A DNA stretch of 64,000 nucleotides from Actinomyces oris. GTDB taxonomy: Bacteria; Actinomycetota; Actinomycetes; Actinomycetales; Actinomycetaceae. The position numbers were made by a program, and so were the translations under genes. Location of the stretch: positions 2,294,001 to 2,358,000 of the forward strand of contig NZ_CP014232.1 in the NCBI RefSeq assembly GCF_001553935.1. The letters are read 5' to 3'. Positions 8,547-17,538 of the stretch are shown here, piece after piece. Within the stretch, counting starts at the first letter, position 1. Every line of letters starts with the position of its first letter. The notes under the pieces were generated by a model. That model worked only from the letters and a program-made list of their open reading frames with translations. It was not told where the DNA came from and made no database searches.

Positions 8547-10082
8547 TCAGGACTGCGGTGCGTAGCCGACCAACGTGGAACCGTCGATCGCGACAATGAA
8601 ATCCTGGCGCCAGACGGGGATGACTGCGCCACGGGATGTGATGGGCAGAGGAGCCAACGGCGTCTTCGATGCCGTGTCGATCATGAACACCGCACCGATC
8701 TCACTGCTGGCGGAGCGACCGCGTATGGTGAGCGTGCGCTTGTCGGTACTCAGTTTCCAGGAGCTCTGGAACTGCGCACGGGCCGGGGTGTTCCACGTGG
8801 CTACGTCGTCGGACAGCGTCAATGGGTTTCCATTGAGACTGTAGTGCGTGGCATCGGTGCAGGTGAGGTCGATATCGGCCCAGCTCGTGTCGCCCGACTC
8901 GTAAGCGGCCTTGAACTGTGACAGTGTGGGTTGTTGGCCATCCTTGATGAGGAGGGACGCTGCGGAGCCCTTAAGGGCGAAGGACTCCGCGGGTGCCCCA
9001 TTCTTGGAGAAGGTGGATGCTGTCGAGCTGTCTGGATCGATAGTGACCCAGCCGTCGCTGGCGGAAAGCAGTTGAATGGGGTGCCCTTGACTGTTCTTTT
9101 CCGGTGAGAGGGTCACAAGGGAGCCGTCACTCGTCGAAAGAACTCCGATGCTGGAAGAGTCTTTGGGAGAGCTTTCAACGGACACCGCGATCGACTCTGA
9201 TGATGGTGTTCCATCGGCATGGTGCCAGAGTGGGTGGACTGATGTGAAGTCGTAGGTCTGCTGCCAGCGCTGAGTCGGCTCTCCATTATTCCAGTCCCAA
9301 CCCGTGCAGGTGCTGTTCGCGTCCGAGTACGAGGAGCTGCATGAGACGGCTGTGTTGTCATTGGCGACGAAGCTTAAAGACTGGAAACCCGATGGGAGTT
9401 CAGTCGTCTTTCCTGTTGTTGGGTCAAGAACCTGGCCGTTCAGTAGCAGGTTCCCTCCCCACCAGTGTCGGTAGCCGGTGGTGAACGTATATCCTAGCGA
9501 CGTCGACCAGATCTTCTTGGGCTTATTGCCTTCAATGTGGAATCCTGTCAGATCTGTTTTGTCGTCGTTCTTGTGGTGAATGACAACGATATAGTGTCCG
9601 CACGCGTAGGTGTCCCACGTAAAATCGTTCTCCCACGCCGGGAGACCGGTGTCAAGACTCCAAATCTTCTTCCATGAAGGGTCTTCCGTTTGATGTCCTT
9701 CCATCTCGCAGGAGGCAGGTGGAGGTGGTGGTGGAGGGGAGGCGCTCGGCGCAACGTGTGACGTGGAGTCCACGGCCACCCGTCCCGAAATGACGAGTGC
9801 CATCACGCAGACGGTTCCAAGAAGGACCGCGGGCCACAGCCCTACTGCGTGGCGGGGCTTGATGGCCCGCACGTTCCCGGTCAGGGGCCGTGGGGTGTGT
9901 CGGGGCTGGTTCAGCCCGGTCGTGTCGCTCTCGTGGTGTGCTTTTGAGGGCGGTCCGTCCGTCGAGGGGGTGCTGGGAGGGCGGATCGACGTCGGAGCGC
10001 TCTGTCCGGAACGGGGTGGTCGGATCGACGAGCTCTTGCCGGGTGGCTGGATGCTGCGACTGCTGAAGGAGGGAGGCCTCAT
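8547..10082 (-). CDS. Membrane-anchored extracellular protein of unknown function
   Basis: 511 residues from ATG 10082; the frame stays open upstream to 10229, but that part is low-complexity and less plausible. Residues 1-78 are a Pro/Ser/Arg-rich cytoplasmic tail with repeated SIRPP/SIQPP units, 80-100 form one membrane helix, then a Pro run (seven consecutive) leads into a large extracytoplasmic domain of about 390 residues. That domain is rich in Trp, Asp, Ser and Thr with recurring 'DGSLV', 'DGWVT' and 'DGSTLV' turns, suggesting a beta-propeller or other repeated beta-sheet fold. I do not recognise the family. Base composition around 9080-9620 is visibly less GC-rich than the neighbours, hinting at acquisition or relaxed selection. 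Confidence 0.7.
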   Translation of the reverse strand: MRPPSFSSRSIQPPGKSSSIRPPRSGQSAPTSIRPPSTPSTDGPPSKAHHESDTTGLNQPRHTPRPLTGNVRAIKPRHAVGLWPAVLLGTVCVMALVISGRVAVDSTSHVAPSASPPPPPPPASCEMEGHQTEDPSWKKIWSLDTGLPAWENDFTWDTYACGHYIVVIHHKNDDKTDLTGFHIEGNKPKKIWSTSLGYTFTTGYRHWWGGNLLLNGQVLDPTTGKTTELPSGFQSLSFVANDNTAVSCSSSYSDANSTCTGWDWNNGEPTQRWQQTYDFTSVHPLWHHADGTPSSESIAVSVESSPKDSSSIGVLSTSDGSLVTLSPEKNSQGHPIQLLSASDGWVTIDPDSSTASTFSKNGAPAESFALKGSAASLLIKDGQQPTLSQFKAAYESGDTSWADIDLTCTDATHYSLNGNPLTLSDDVATWNTPARAQFQSSWKLSTDKRTLTIRGRSASSEIGAVFMIDTASKTPLAPLPITSRGAVIPVWRQDFIVAIDGSTLVGYAPQS

Positions 10083-10422
10083 GAACGAAGCATGCCCCGA
10101 TTCCGCACGTAGTGCCGGGTTTTGACCCGTTCGGCCCGGATGGGCTTGAGTGTGTTGGCATTGCCGCCCGGCTGAACCCTGAATTCCGTTCAGCGCTGTT
10201 GTCGGCGACAGTTGTGGGCGATCTCGCACCGAGTGGCGGGGTGGTGTCCCGGCTCGGGCTGGCGACCTCCTCGGAGGCTCTGGCAGAATGTCCGGCTGTA
10301 CTCGGTCGGACGTCGGTCCCTCTCCCGACCCCGGTCGCGTCTCGGCTCACGCCGGAAACCGTTGCTTGACCCCACCGGGGACCAGCGCGCGCCAAACCAT
10401 CCAGAACCAGGAGTTCAACCAA
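10083..10422. other. Intergenic region between surface protein and rpsP
   Basis: This 340-base stretch separates two divergent genes. It should hold both promoters. CAGAAT at 10284-10289, in the run TGGCAGAATG, is the best -10-like element for rpsP. No hairpin or gene stands out. Confidence 0.4.
10284..10289 (+). promoter_or_regulatory. Possible -10 box of rpsP
   Basis: CAGAAT is a near match to TAnnnT, giving a leader of about 125 bases before the GTG at 10423. The -35 is not clear. Confidence 0.3.
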
Positions 10423-10905
10423 GTGGCAGTCAAGATTCGCCTCAAGCGCATGGGCAAGAAGTTCGCCCCCTTCTACCGGGTCGTCGTCCTCGACTCCCGC
10501 AAGAAGCGCGATGGCCGTGTCATCGAGGAGATCGGCGTCTACGACCCGATGCAGGAGCCCTCGCTCATCAGCATCGACTCCGAGCGCGTCCAGTACTGGC
10601 TCGGCGTGGGCGCTCAGCCCTCCGACGCTGTCTACAAGCTGATCAAGATCACCGGCGACTATCACCAGTTCAAGGGCCTCAAGGGTGTCGAGAGCACCCT
10701 CAAGGTCAAGGACGCCGACGCCGCCGCGGTCGCCAAGGAGGCCGCGGTCAAGGCCGCCGCCGACGACGCTGAGAAGCGCAAGGCCGCCGCGGCCAAGGCC
10801 AAGGCTGACGAGGAGGCCGCTGCAGCGGCCGAGGCCGCCGAGTCCAAGGCTGAGGATTCCGCTGAGGACCAGGCCTCTGATGAGGCCGTCGCCGAGGAGG
10901 CCTGA
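10423..10905 (+). CDS. rpsP: 30S ribosomal protein bS16
   Basis: Small-subunit ribosomal protein. The first about 85 residues carry the bS16 core ([34 protein letters not shown]). Residues about 90-160 are an Ala/Lys/Glu/Asp-rich low-complexity tail, so the 160-residue protein is about twice the E. coli length, as in many actinobacteria. The GTG start at 10423 is chosen because GGAG precedes it by nine bases and it gives the family's N-terminus. It is followed one base later by khpA, a conserved pairing. Confidence 0.96.
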   Translation: MAVKIRLKRMGKKFAPFYRVVVLDSRKKRDGRVIEEIGVYDPMQEPSLISIDSERVQYWLGVGAQPSDAVYKLIKITGDYHQFKGLKGVESTLKVKDADAAAVAKEAAVKAAADDAEKRKAAAAKAKADEEAAAAAEAAESKAEDSAEDQASDEAVAEEA

Positions 10906-10906
10906 G

Positions 10907-11143
10907 ATGCTGGCCGACGCCCTCGAGCACCTCGTACGGGGCATTGTCGACAACCCTGACGACGTCACCGTCACCTCCCGATCGCTGCGCCGCGGCGACC
11001 TGTTGGAGGTGCGGGTCAATCCCGAGGACCTCGGCCGAGTCATCGGCCGCTCGGGCCGTACTGCTCGAGCACTGCGCACAGTGGTCGGAGCGCTGGCGGA
11101 CTCGCCGGTGCGCGTCGACGTCGTCGACACCGACCGCCGCTGA
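10907..11143 (+). CDS. khpA: RNA-binding KH-domain protein KhpA
   Basis: 78-residue single KH-domain protein (YlqC/KhpA family). The GxxG loop is visible in GRVIGRSGRTARALRTVV (about 45-62). KhpA pairs with KhpB/EloR to bind RNA and influences cell elongation and translation in Gram-positive bacteria. The ATG at 10907 follows the rpsP stop by one base, so it is co-translated with rpsP. This position between rpsP and rimM is conserved across actinobacteria and firmicutes. Confidence 0.93.
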   Translation: MLADALEHLVRGIVDNPDDVTVTSRSLRRGDLLEVRVNPEDLGRVIGRSGRTARALRTVVGALADSPVRVDVVDTDRR

Positions 11144-11205
11144 ACGCAGGGCCTTCTAGGTCGGTGCTATAGGCCACCTCGGCCTCGGCCGGTCTGATCG
11201 ATCAA

Positions 11206-11247
11206 CGCCGGTGCCCGGTCCCCGCCCAAGGGGGCCGGGCACCGGCG
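11206..11247 (+). terminator. Hairpin terminator after rpsP-khpA
   Basis: CGCCGGTGCCCGG (11206-11218) is the exact reverse complement of CCGGGCACCGGCG (11235-11247), and the loop can pair further through CCCC/GGGG. No T-run follows, which is common in high-GC actinobacteria. Confidence 0.7.
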
Positions 11248-11388
11248 TCCCTCGAGACGGGCGCTCCTGCGCCGCCGGCGCAACCACCGCGGCCAACAGG
11301 AGAATGGTCCGCATCGAGTTGGTCAACCTCACGTCGGCGGTGCGTCACCTCATCCCTGTGGCCGATGGGAACGCAGACCACGGCGCGG

Positions 11389-11394
11389 TAGGTT
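11389..11394 (+). promoter_or_regulatory. Possible -10 box of rimM operon
   Basis: TAGGTT fits TAnnnT and would start a transcript about 55 bases before the rimM GTG. No clear -35. Confidence 0.3.
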
Positions 11395-11454
11395 GGCGTC
11401 AGACATCCAGACCTTCCGGACAAACCGTTCCATGCCCCGATCCCAGGAGAACAG

Positions 11455-12000
11455 GTGCTGCTCACCGTTGCTGTCATCGGTCCCGCCCATGCCCTCAAGG
11501 GCGAGGTGCGGCTCGAGATCCGTACCGATGACCCCGAGGGGCGTCTCGCACCCGGAACCACTATCCCCACGGAGCCGGCCCACGCAGGCCCGCTGACGGT
11601 CAGCCGTCTGCGTTTCGACGGTTCGCGCTGGTTCGCCGCCTTCGAGCAGGCGCGCGACCGCACGGCCGCTGAGGCCCTGCGAGGAGTGAGGCTCCTGGTC
11701 GAGACCGATGACGACCAGGGCGGTGAGGGCTCTGAGGAGTCCGAGGAGGCCTGGTACCGCCACGAGCTCGTCGGTCTACGGGCGCTGAGCGTCTCCGGAG
11801 AGGAGCTGGGAGAGGTCACTGACGTAGAGCCCGGCGTCGCCCAGGACCGGCTCGTGGTCACCACCCCTGAGGGGGACGATGTGGCCGTGCCCTTCGTTGA
11901 GGTTCTCGTACCGGCCATTGACCCCGAGGCCGGCACCGTGACGCTGGCCCCGCCCGGTGGCCTGTTTCCCGGACGCGGCCAGGCGGAGGAGGCCCGGTGA
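11455..12000 (+). CDS. rimM: Ribosome maturation factor RimM
   Basis: 181-residue factor for late 30S assembly; it binds uS19 and helps mature the 16S 3' domain. The N-terminal RimM barrel opens with '[17 protein letters not shown]', and the C-terminal PRC-barrel contains '[12 protein letters not shown]' and '[16 protein letters not shown]'. The GTG start has AGGAGA five bases upstream. Its stop overlaps the trmD GTG by 4 bases. The rimM-trmD pair is conserved in nearly all bacteria. Confidence 0.95.
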   Translation: MLLTVAVIGPAHALKGEVRLEIRTDDPEGRLAPGTTIPTEPAHAGPLTVSRLRFDGSRWFAAFEQARDRTAAEALRGVRLLVETDDDQGGEGSEESEEAWYRHELVGLRALSVSGEELGEVTDVEPGVAQDRLVVTTPEGDDVAVPFVEVLVPAIDPEAGTVTLAPPGGLFPGRGQAEEAR

Positions 12001-13415
12001 GGATCGACGTCGTCACCATCTTCCCCGACTATCTCAAGGTCCTCGACCTCTCCCTCATCGGGAAGGCGGCCGACCGCGGCCCCCTCGACCTGCACGTCCA
12101 CGATCTGCGCGACCACGCCCACGACCGGCACCGCACCGTCGATGACACGCCCCTGGGCGGTGGGGCCGGCATGGTCATGAAGCCTGACGTGTGGGGCGAG
12201 GCCCTCGATGAGGTGCTCGCCGCGGACAGCCCCGGAGTCGGCCGTCAGGTCCTCATCGTCCCCACCCCCTCGGGTGAGGTCTTCACCCAGCGCACCGCCG
12301 AGGACCTGGCCGGAGCCGACCGCCTGGTCTTCGCCTGCGGCCGTTACGAGGGCATCGACGCGCGCGTGCCCGAGCATTACGCCTCCTGCGGCATCGAGGT
12401 GCGCGAGCTGAGCATCGGCGACTACGTGCTCAACGGGGGAGAGGTCGCCACCATTGTCATGATCGAGGCCATCGCCCGGCTCCTGCCCGGGGTCCTGGGC
12501 AACCCCGAGTCCCTGGTCGAGGAGTCCCACGGAATCGCCGGCCTGCTGGAGTACCCCGTCCACACCCGCCCCACCCGGTGGCGAGATCTGGAGGTTGACC
12601 CCGTCCTGCTCTCCGGCGACCACGGCCGTATCGCCCGAGCCAGACGGGACCGGGCCCTCACCCGCACCGTTGAGCGTCGCCCCGACATGATCCGGGCCCT
12701 GGACCCCGCCGGCCTGGATCGTGAGGACCGCGCGCTCCTGGCTCGCCTGGGGTGGGCGGTCCCGGCCGGGGCGGACCACCCGGTTCCGGTGCGCCTTCGC
12801 AACGCCACCGCCGACGACGCCCATGCCCTGGCCGAGCTCGCGGCGCGCACCTTCCCCGATGCCTGTGGCAATGTCATCGACCCGGAGTTCCTCGAGCGCC
12901 ACATCGCCACGAACCTGGTTCCCGAGCTGTTCGCCACCTGGGCAGACGACGACCGCGTCGACCTCATTCTTGCCGAGCTGCTCGAGCCTTCATCGGTACA
13001 GGAACCCTCCCACGGGGCGCCAGCGGGCGCGAGCACTGCTCCGGCCCTGGTCGGCTACGCCGCAGTACTGCGCGAGGAGGTCGACTCCGAGGGGGAACAG
13101 CCCCACGGGATCGATCCCCGCCCCGCCTGTGTGCGGCCTGTCGGGGGAGAGGTCGTCGGCGAGCTGTCCAAGGTGTACGTCGACGCCGCCATGAGGGGAT
13201 CGGGACTGACCCCTGCGCTTATGGATGCCGTGATGCGCCAGGCCGCCGCCCATGGGACGAGCCTGTTCTGGCTCGGCACCCACGTCACCAATAAACGCGC
13301 CCAGAAGGCCTACAAGCGGGCCGGCTTCCGCCAGGTCGGCACCCGCACCTACAACGTCGGCGGCCAGGCCGCCCACGACGTCGTCATGACCCGGCGGACA
13401 GGAGAAGGCCTATGA
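11997..13415 (+). CDS. trmD: tRNA (guanine37-N1)-methyltransferase TrmD fused to a GNAT acetyltransferase domain
   Basis: Residues 1 to about 254 are a complete TrmD: 'VVTIFPDYL', '[12 protein letters not shown]', '[13 protein letters not shown]', and the knot region '[15 protein letters not shown]' that binds S-adenosylmethionine. TrmD methylates G37 of tRNAs and prevents frameshifting. From about 263 ('[13 protein letters not shown]') to 472 follows a second domain with the GNAT fold: an acetyl-CoA loop '[10 protein letters not shown]' and the closing '[21 protein letters not shown]'. An Ala/Pro/Glu-rich insert of about 60 residues interrupts it. Usual TrmD length is 230-260, so the extra about 210 residues are a real in-frame fusion with no stop between. 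The GTG start overlaps rimM, and lepB1 overlaps the end. The acetylation target is unknown. Confidence 0.92.
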   Translation: MRIDVVTIFPDYLKVLDLSLIGKAADRGPLDLHVHDLRDHAHDRHRTVDDTPLGGGAGMVMKPDVWGEALDEVLAADSPGVGRQVLIVPTPSGEVFTQRTAEDLAGADRLVFACGRYEGIDARVPEHYASCGIEVRELSIGDYVLNGGEVATIVMIEAIARLLPGVLGNPESLVEESHGIAGLLEYPVHTRPTRWRDLEVDPVLLSGDHGRIARARRDRALTRTVERRPDMIRALDPAGLDREDRALLARLGWAVPAGADHPVPVRLRNATADDAHALAELAARTFPDACGNVIDPEFLERHIATNLVPELFATWADDDRVDLILAELLEPSSVQEPSHGAPAGASTAPALVGYAAVLREEVDSEGEQPHGIDPRPACVRPVGGEVVGELSKVYVDAAMRGSGLTPALMDAVMRQAAAHGTSLFWLGTHVTNKRAQKAYKRAGFRQVGTRTYNVGGQAAHDVVMTRRTGEGL

Positions 13416-14320
13416 GCAGCGCACCCGACCAGAGCCCTCAGGGCAGGATCCATGTTGAGGTGGATGACGACGTGACTTCGGGCAGGCATCTGCGGACCGA
13501 CCATGACCGCCGGAACGGCCACCGGCACAAGGCCGGTGCCGGCGAGGACAGGGCCGGGGACAGCCAGGCCGCTGAGCCGGCCTCCCTGGGGGAGCGGATC
13601 GTCTTCCGTCTCAAGCAGTGGGGCATCACCCTGTCCTACCTGGTCGTCGCCGTGGTGATCATCGCCTTCATCCGCACCTTCATCATCCAGAGCTTCACCA
13701 TCCCGTCGGGGTCGATGGAGAACACCCTCAACGAGGGCGACCGCGTCACCGTGACGATGTACGACTCCGACAAGGTCCACCGGGGGAACGTCGTCGTCTT
13801 CACCGACCCGGACCACTGGCTGACGACCCAGGAGCCCACCGGCCTGCAAGGCGCTGCGCAAGACTTCCTCGTCATGATCCGCATCTTCCCCCAGAACGCC
13901 GGCCACCACCTCATCAAGCGAGTCATCGGAATGCCCGGTGACCACGTCGTCGCCGATGGGAAGGGCTCCTTGACGGTCAACGGCGTCGAGCTCCACGAGA
14001 GCTATCTCAAGCCCGGCCGGTCAGCCTCCGAGGTCGCCTTCGACGTCACCGTCCCCGAGGGCTACATCTGGGTCATGGGCGACAACCGCTCCAACTCCTC
14101 GGACTCCCGCTACCACCAGAACGATGTCCACCGCGGCTTCGTGCCCATGGGCAACGTCGTCGGCGTCGCCAAGAACGTCGTATGGCCATACTCCCACTGG
14201 TCCAGCCTCACCTCCGGGCAGGAGGTCTTCTCCCAGGTTCCCAAGCCGACCTCCACCCCCACGGCCCTGCCCACCGGAGCGGCCGCGCCGGCGAGCAGGC
14301 TGGCGGGCTCCGGGGACTGA
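13412..14320 (+). CDS. lepB: Signal peptidase I (LepB1)
   Basis: 302-residue type I signal peptidase that cleaves signal peptides from exported proteins at the outer face of the membrane. A charged, His/Arg-rich cytoplasmic N-terminus (1-70) precedes one membrane helix (about 73-92). The catalytic Ser is S101 in [10 protein letters not shown]; the catalytic Lys is K169 in [11 protein letters not shown]. Box E is [14 protein letters not shown]. The ATG overlaps the trmD stop (ATGA). A second, longer signal peptidase lies at 15023. In Actinomyces oris two such enzymes have been named LepB1 and LepB2. Confidence 0.95.
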   Translation: MSSAPDQSPQGRIHVEVDDDVTSGRHLRTDHDRRNGHRHKAGAGEDRAGDSQAAEPASLGERIVFRLKQWGITLSYLVVAVVIIAFIRTFIIQSFTIPSGSMENTLNEGDRVTVTMYDSDKVHRGNVVVFTDPDHWLTTQEPTGLQGAAQDFLVMIRIFPQNAGHHLIKRVIGMPGDHVVADGKGSLTVNGVELHESYLKPGRSASEVAFDVTVPEGYIWVMGDNRSNSSDSRYHQNDVHRGFVPMGNVVGVAKNVVWPYSHWSSLTSGQEVFSQVPKPTSTPTALPTGAAAPASRLAGSGD

Positions 14321-14321
14321 T

Positions 14322-14344
14322 CGCCCCGAATGTGTGCCGGGGCG
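14322..14344 (+). terminator. Hairpin after lepB1
   Basis: CGCCCCG (14322-14328) pairs with CGGGGCG (14338-14344) across nine bases, starting one base after the lepB1 stop. It probably ends the rimM-trmD-lepB1 transcript. Confidence 0.5.
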
Positions 14345-14563
14345 TGAGAAAGGCGTGAACTCAGGCACGTCGAGGCTGACGCACTCGTCCGTGGACTGAG
14401 GCTGTGGCAAACTGAGCGGGCACTTGGGTCCTGCGGCCTCTCTGCCACTGGGGAGGCGGCCGCTGCGAAGGAGCCCAGGGGCGTCCACCTCCGGCGCTGC
14501 CCCCTACGGCGCGGCGCCGCCGAACCAGCACTCCTGACCAGTGGCACGGGTGTGGAGAGAAAC

Positions 14564-14911
14564 ATGAACCTGATCGACGAGATCAACGCCGCATCACTGC
14601 GCGACGACATCCCCTCCTTCCGTCCTGGGGACACTCTCAAGGTCCACGTCAAGGTCGTTGAGGGATCGCGTACCCGCGTCCAGGTCTTCCAGGGCGTCGT
14701 CATCGCGCGCCAGGGCGGCGGCGTCTCGGAGACCTTCACCATCCGCAAGGTCTCCTTCGGCGTCGGTGTCGAGCGCACCTTCCCCGTCCACACGCCCTCC
14801 ATCGAGAAGATCGAGGTCGTCACCCGGGGCCAGGTCCGCCGTGCCAAGCTGTACTACCTGCGCAACCTGCGCGGTAAGGCTGCCAAGATCAAGGAGCGTC
14901 GCGAGGACTGA
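14564..14911 (+). CDS. rplS: 50S ribosomal protein bL19
   Basis: 115-residue large-subunit protein at the 30S-50S interface. The sequence shows the family hallmarks '[13 protein letters not shown]', '[16 protein letters not shown]', '[20 protein letters not shown]' and '[20 protein letters not shown]'. ATG 14564 is preferred over an in-frame GTG at 14552 because GGAGAG lies four bases upstream and it yields the family's N-terminus. It has its own upstream region of about 220 bases and a hairpin after it, so it is likely a separate transcript between the two signal peptidases. Confidence 0.97.
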   Translation: MNLIDEINAASLRDDIPSFRPGDTLKVHVKVVEGSRTRVQVFQGVVIARQGGGVSETFTIRKVSFGVGVERTFPVHTPSIEKIEVVTRGQVRRAKLYYLRNLRGKAAKIKERRED

Positions 14912-14931
14912 GCGCCTGCACTCTCCAGGTG

Positions 14932-14959
14932 GCGCCCGGAGCCCACGGGTTCCGGGCGC
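14932..14959 (+). terminator. Hairpin after rplS
   Basis: GCGCCCGGA (14932-14940) pairs exactly with TCCGGGCGC (14951-14959) over a 10-base loop. It lies between rplS and lepB2. Confidence 0.6.
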
Positions 14960-15022
14960 TCGCCATCTCCCACCGCCGTGCAGCGGTGGACCCACGTCCA
15001 TCTATTCCGGGGAAGGAGCACG

Positions 15023-16243
15023 GTGAGACCGGTGCAGGACGGGACCGACGACGTCGGGCTGGACCTGAAGCAGGCCGATCCCTCTCAGATCGGTCGAACC
15101 TCCAGGTCCGCGATCACACCGGCCTGCACATCCCCGTCAGCGGACTCCCCCCAGGAGAACCGCCCGGCTGCTGAGATCGCCGGCGAGGCTCCCAAGCCGG
15201 CTCCGGTCGATGACAGCGACGAGTGGGACTACGACCCGTTCATCGACCCCGACGCTGAGCCTGAGCCCGATGAGGAGCTCACCGAGCTGCCTCCCTCCAT
15301 CCAGCCCCGCCGGCAGGTGGCCCCCGCCATCCCCCCGCCGCAAACCAGTCCCCTGTATCAGCGGGTCATCAGGCTGGTGCTCGTCGTCGCCGTCGTCATT
15401 CTGGTACCGGCGCTCCTGCGGGCCTACGTCGTCCAGATCTACGAGATCCCCTCGGGCTCCATGGAACGCACCCTGCGGGACGGGGACAAGGTCGCAGTCC
15501 CCATGTACGGCTCCGACAACGTCGAACGGGGTGACGTCATCGTCTTCTCCGATCCTGATGACTGGCTTCACGTCAAGGAACCGACGGGGCTGCGCGGCGC
15601 CACCCAGAGGCTCAAGGTCTTAGTGAACCTTCTGCCGGAGAACACCGGCCATCACCTCGTCAAACGGGTCATCGGTGTCGGTGGCGACCATGTGGTCGCC
15701 GACGGGAAGGGAACCCTGACCGTCAACGGCGTCGCGATCAAGGAGCCCTACGTCAAGGATGGTCAGTCCTCGTCCCTGACCTCCTTCGATGTCACCGTCC
15801 CCCAGGGCTATGTGTGGGTCATGGGGGACAACCGCTCCAACTCGGCCGACTCCCGCTACCACCGCGACGACGCCCACGGAGGCTTCGTGCCACTCAAGAA
15901 CGTGGTCGGGGTGGCCAAGGTGGTCTTCCAGTGGACGCACCTGAGTCGCTGGGGGCTTCTGGGAGGAGGGGAGAGCGCTTTCTCAGACGTCCCGGCGCAA
16001 GAGACGACGCCGTCTGCGCGGCCCTCGCCTCCCCCTGCTCCGGCGAGCGACGGGGAGACGGCTTCCGAGGAGGAAGCACCCTCCCCGGTCCCCGAGGGCA
16101 GGGACTCCGAGGATGCAGGCGCTGTGGGAGAGGGGCACAGCAACGACGAGGCCCCACAGCCCACGACCGGCGGGTTGGCCGATGGCCCGGACACTTACGG
16201 CGGCATGGCCGACCAGGGGCAGCCTCCAGGGGGAACGAGGTGA
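15023..16243 (+). CDS. lepB: Signal peptidase I (LepB2), long form with acidic flanks
   Basis: 406 residues from GTG 15023, chosen because GGAAGGAG lies four bases upstream. An acidic, Pro-rich cytoplasmic N-terminus (1-110, with 'DDSDEWDYDPFIDPD') precedes one membrane helix (about 115-135). Catalytic S146 is in IPSGSMERTL and catalytic K214 in [25 protein letters not shown] follows. After about residue 300 there is a Pro/Ser/Glu/Gly-rich tail of about 100 residues not usual for the family. It overlaps rnhB by 4 bases. In A. oris LepB2 is the peptidase reported as needed for pilus assembly; equivalence here is inferred from order and length. Confidence 0.93.
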   Translation: MRPVQDGTDDVGLDLKQADPSQIGRTSRSAITPACTSPSADSPQENRPAAEIAGEAPKPAPVDDSDEWDYDPFIDPDAEPEPDEELTELPPSIQPRRQVAPAIPPPQTSPLYQRVIRLVLVVAVVILVPALLRAYVVQIYEIPSGSMERTLRDGDKVAVPMYGSDNVERGDVIVFSDPDDWLHVKEPTGLRGATQRLKVLVNLLPENTGHHLVKRVIGVGGDHVVADGKGTLTVNGVAIKEPYVKDGQSSSLTSFDVTVPQGYVWVMGDNRSNSADSRYHRDDAHGGFVPLKNVVGVAKVVFQWTHLSRWGLLGGGESAFSDVPAQETTPSARPSPPPAPASDGETASEEEAPSPVPEGRDSEDAGAVGEGHSNDEAPQPTTGGLADGPDTYGGMADQGQPPGGTR

Positions 16244-16974
16244 GCCCTCGGGGACGTACCCGTCCTGACCGGCGTCTGGAGAAGGCCCTGCTGGAGAGCC
16301 ACGACTACGTCGGCGGCCTGGACGAGGTCGGTCGCGGCGCTCTGGCCGGACCGGTCAGTGTCGGGCTGGCGATCGTGTCGCGGCGCACCGATGACGACTT
16401 CCCCACGGGGCTCGCCGACTCCAAGCAGCTGACGGCCCGGGCGCGCACCGGCCTGATCGAGCCCGTGCGCGGCTGGTTGGTGGACCACGCCGTCGCCCAC
16501 GCCTCACCCGCTGAGATCGATGAGCACGGCATCGTCGCGGCCTTGAGGATGGCGGGCTTGCGGGCCCTGCAGCAGGTCGCAGATCGCGGTCACGCCCCCC
16601 GAATCATCATCCTCGACGGCGTGGCCGACTGGCTCACCGCCCCCCAGCCCGACCTGCTCACCGCCCTGGAGGGGGCTCATGTCCCCGAGACTGCTCCGGT
16701 GCCCGCTGAGGTTCCCTCCACCCCTCCGGTTCACATGGAGGTCAAGGCCGACGCCCGATGCGCCGTCGTCGCCGCGGCCAGTGTTCTGGCCAAGGGCGAA
16801 CGTGACCGCCTCATGGCCGATCTTGACGACCCGGGCTACGGGTGGGCGTCCAACAAGGGCTATGCCTCACCGGCCCACGTCCGGGGAATCACTGCCCTGG
16901 GGGCCAGTGACCAGCATCGACGCAGCTGGCACCTGCCCGGCCTGGATCAGCACCATGACCGAGGCGCCGTCTGA
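16240..16974 (+). CDS. rnhB: Ribonuclease HII
   Basis: 244-residue enzyme that cuts the RNA strand of RNA-DNA hybrids and removes misincorporated ribonucleotides. The N-terminal catalytic 'GGLDEVGRGALAGPV' carries the first Asp and Glu of the active site, 'LADSKQL' follows, and the later acidic residues are in 'IIILDG' and 'VKADARCAVVAAASVLAK'. The C-terminal 'WASNKGYASPAH' is the substrate-recognition part. GTG 16240 overlaps the lepB2 stop (GTGA). An insert of about 20 residues between the third and fourth motif is Pro-rich. Confidence 0.96.
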   Translation: MSPRGRTRPDRRLEKALLESHDYVGGLDEVGRGALAGPVSVGLAIVSRRTDDDFPTGLADSKQLTARARTGLIEPVRGWLVDHAVAHASPAEIDEHGIVAALRMAGLRALQQVADRGHAPRIIILDGVADWLTAPQPDLLTALEGAHVPETAPVPAEVPSTPPVHMEVKADARCAVVAAASVLAKGERDRLMADLDDPGYGWASNKGYASPAHVRGITALGASDQHRRSWHLPGLDQHHDRGAV

Positions 16975-17055
16975 CGCGGCCGCCAGGCCCGGGGCGACTC
17001 TCGGGCAGGGCCGACTCGCCCCGGCTGCCTGCCGCCTCCAGAGGCTGCGGGCAGG

Positions 17056-17061
17056 CATGAT
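17056..17061 (+). promoter_or_regulatory. Possible -10 box placed for leaderless DUF2469 mRNA
   Basis: CATGAT lies exactly six bases before the GTG at 17068, with no SD sequence between. The same spacing is seen at ispG and proS. Confidence 0.4.
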
Positions 17062-17067
17062 GGCCCG

Positions 17068-17376
17068 GTGAGCGCAGAAGACCTCGAGTCCTATGAGAAC
17101 GAGCTGGAGCTCTCGCTGTACCGGGAGTACCGCGATGTCGCCTCCCTGTTCTCCTACGTGGTGGAGACTGAACGGCGGTTCTACCTGGCCAATGCCGTTG
17201 ACGTCCAGGTACGCACCAGCGGCGGGGAGGTCTTCTTCGAGCTCACCCTCGAGGACGCCTGGGTGTGGGACATCTACCGGGCCTCCCGGTTCGTCAAGTC
17301 CGTCCACGTCGTCACCTTCAAGGACGTCAACGTCGAGGAGCTCACCAAGCTCGAGATGGACATCCCCTCCTCCTAG
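17068..17376 (+). CDS. DUF2469 family protein
   Basis: 102-residue acidic protein found almost only in actinobacteria, nearly always between rnhB and yraN as here. The start 'MSAEDLESYENELELSLYREYRDV' and the 'EDAWVWDIYRASRFVK' segment are the family signature. Function is not established. The GTG start has no SD; instead CATGAT lies six bases upstream, so it may be translated from a leaderless transcript. No membrane segment or catalytic motif is evident. Confidence 0.92.
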   Translation: MSAEDLESYENELELSLYREYRDVASLFSYVVETERRFYLANAVDVQVRTSGGEVFFELTLEDAWVWDIYRASRFVKSVHVVTFKDVNVEELTKLEMDIPSS

Positions 17377-17538
17377 CCTCCCTCCCATGCTGCGTCGCCT
17401 CTGACGGCTCCGTTCCGCTCGTCGCTCCCGCTCGCCGGGGGCCACAGCGCGTCTTCTGACAGCGCCTTCCACAGAGCCGATCGGGCCATGGCGCGCACCG
17501 GCTGATCGGGCCTCACGCTAGTGGCGGAGGTGATCGGG

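Larger units (their letters stand above)
11144..11454. other. Intergenic region between khpA and rimM
   Basis: This 311-base gap contains the strong hairpin at 11206-11247 that should end the rpsP-khpA transcript, and a TAGGTT hexamer at 11389-11394 that could be the -10 of the rimM-trmD-lepB operon. No gene was supported. Confidence 0.5.

Noticed and set aside
14345..14563. rplS leader considered as a ribosomal-protein riboregulator
   Set aside because: The stretch is GC-rich and can fold in many ways, but no specific conserved structure could be supported by eye.
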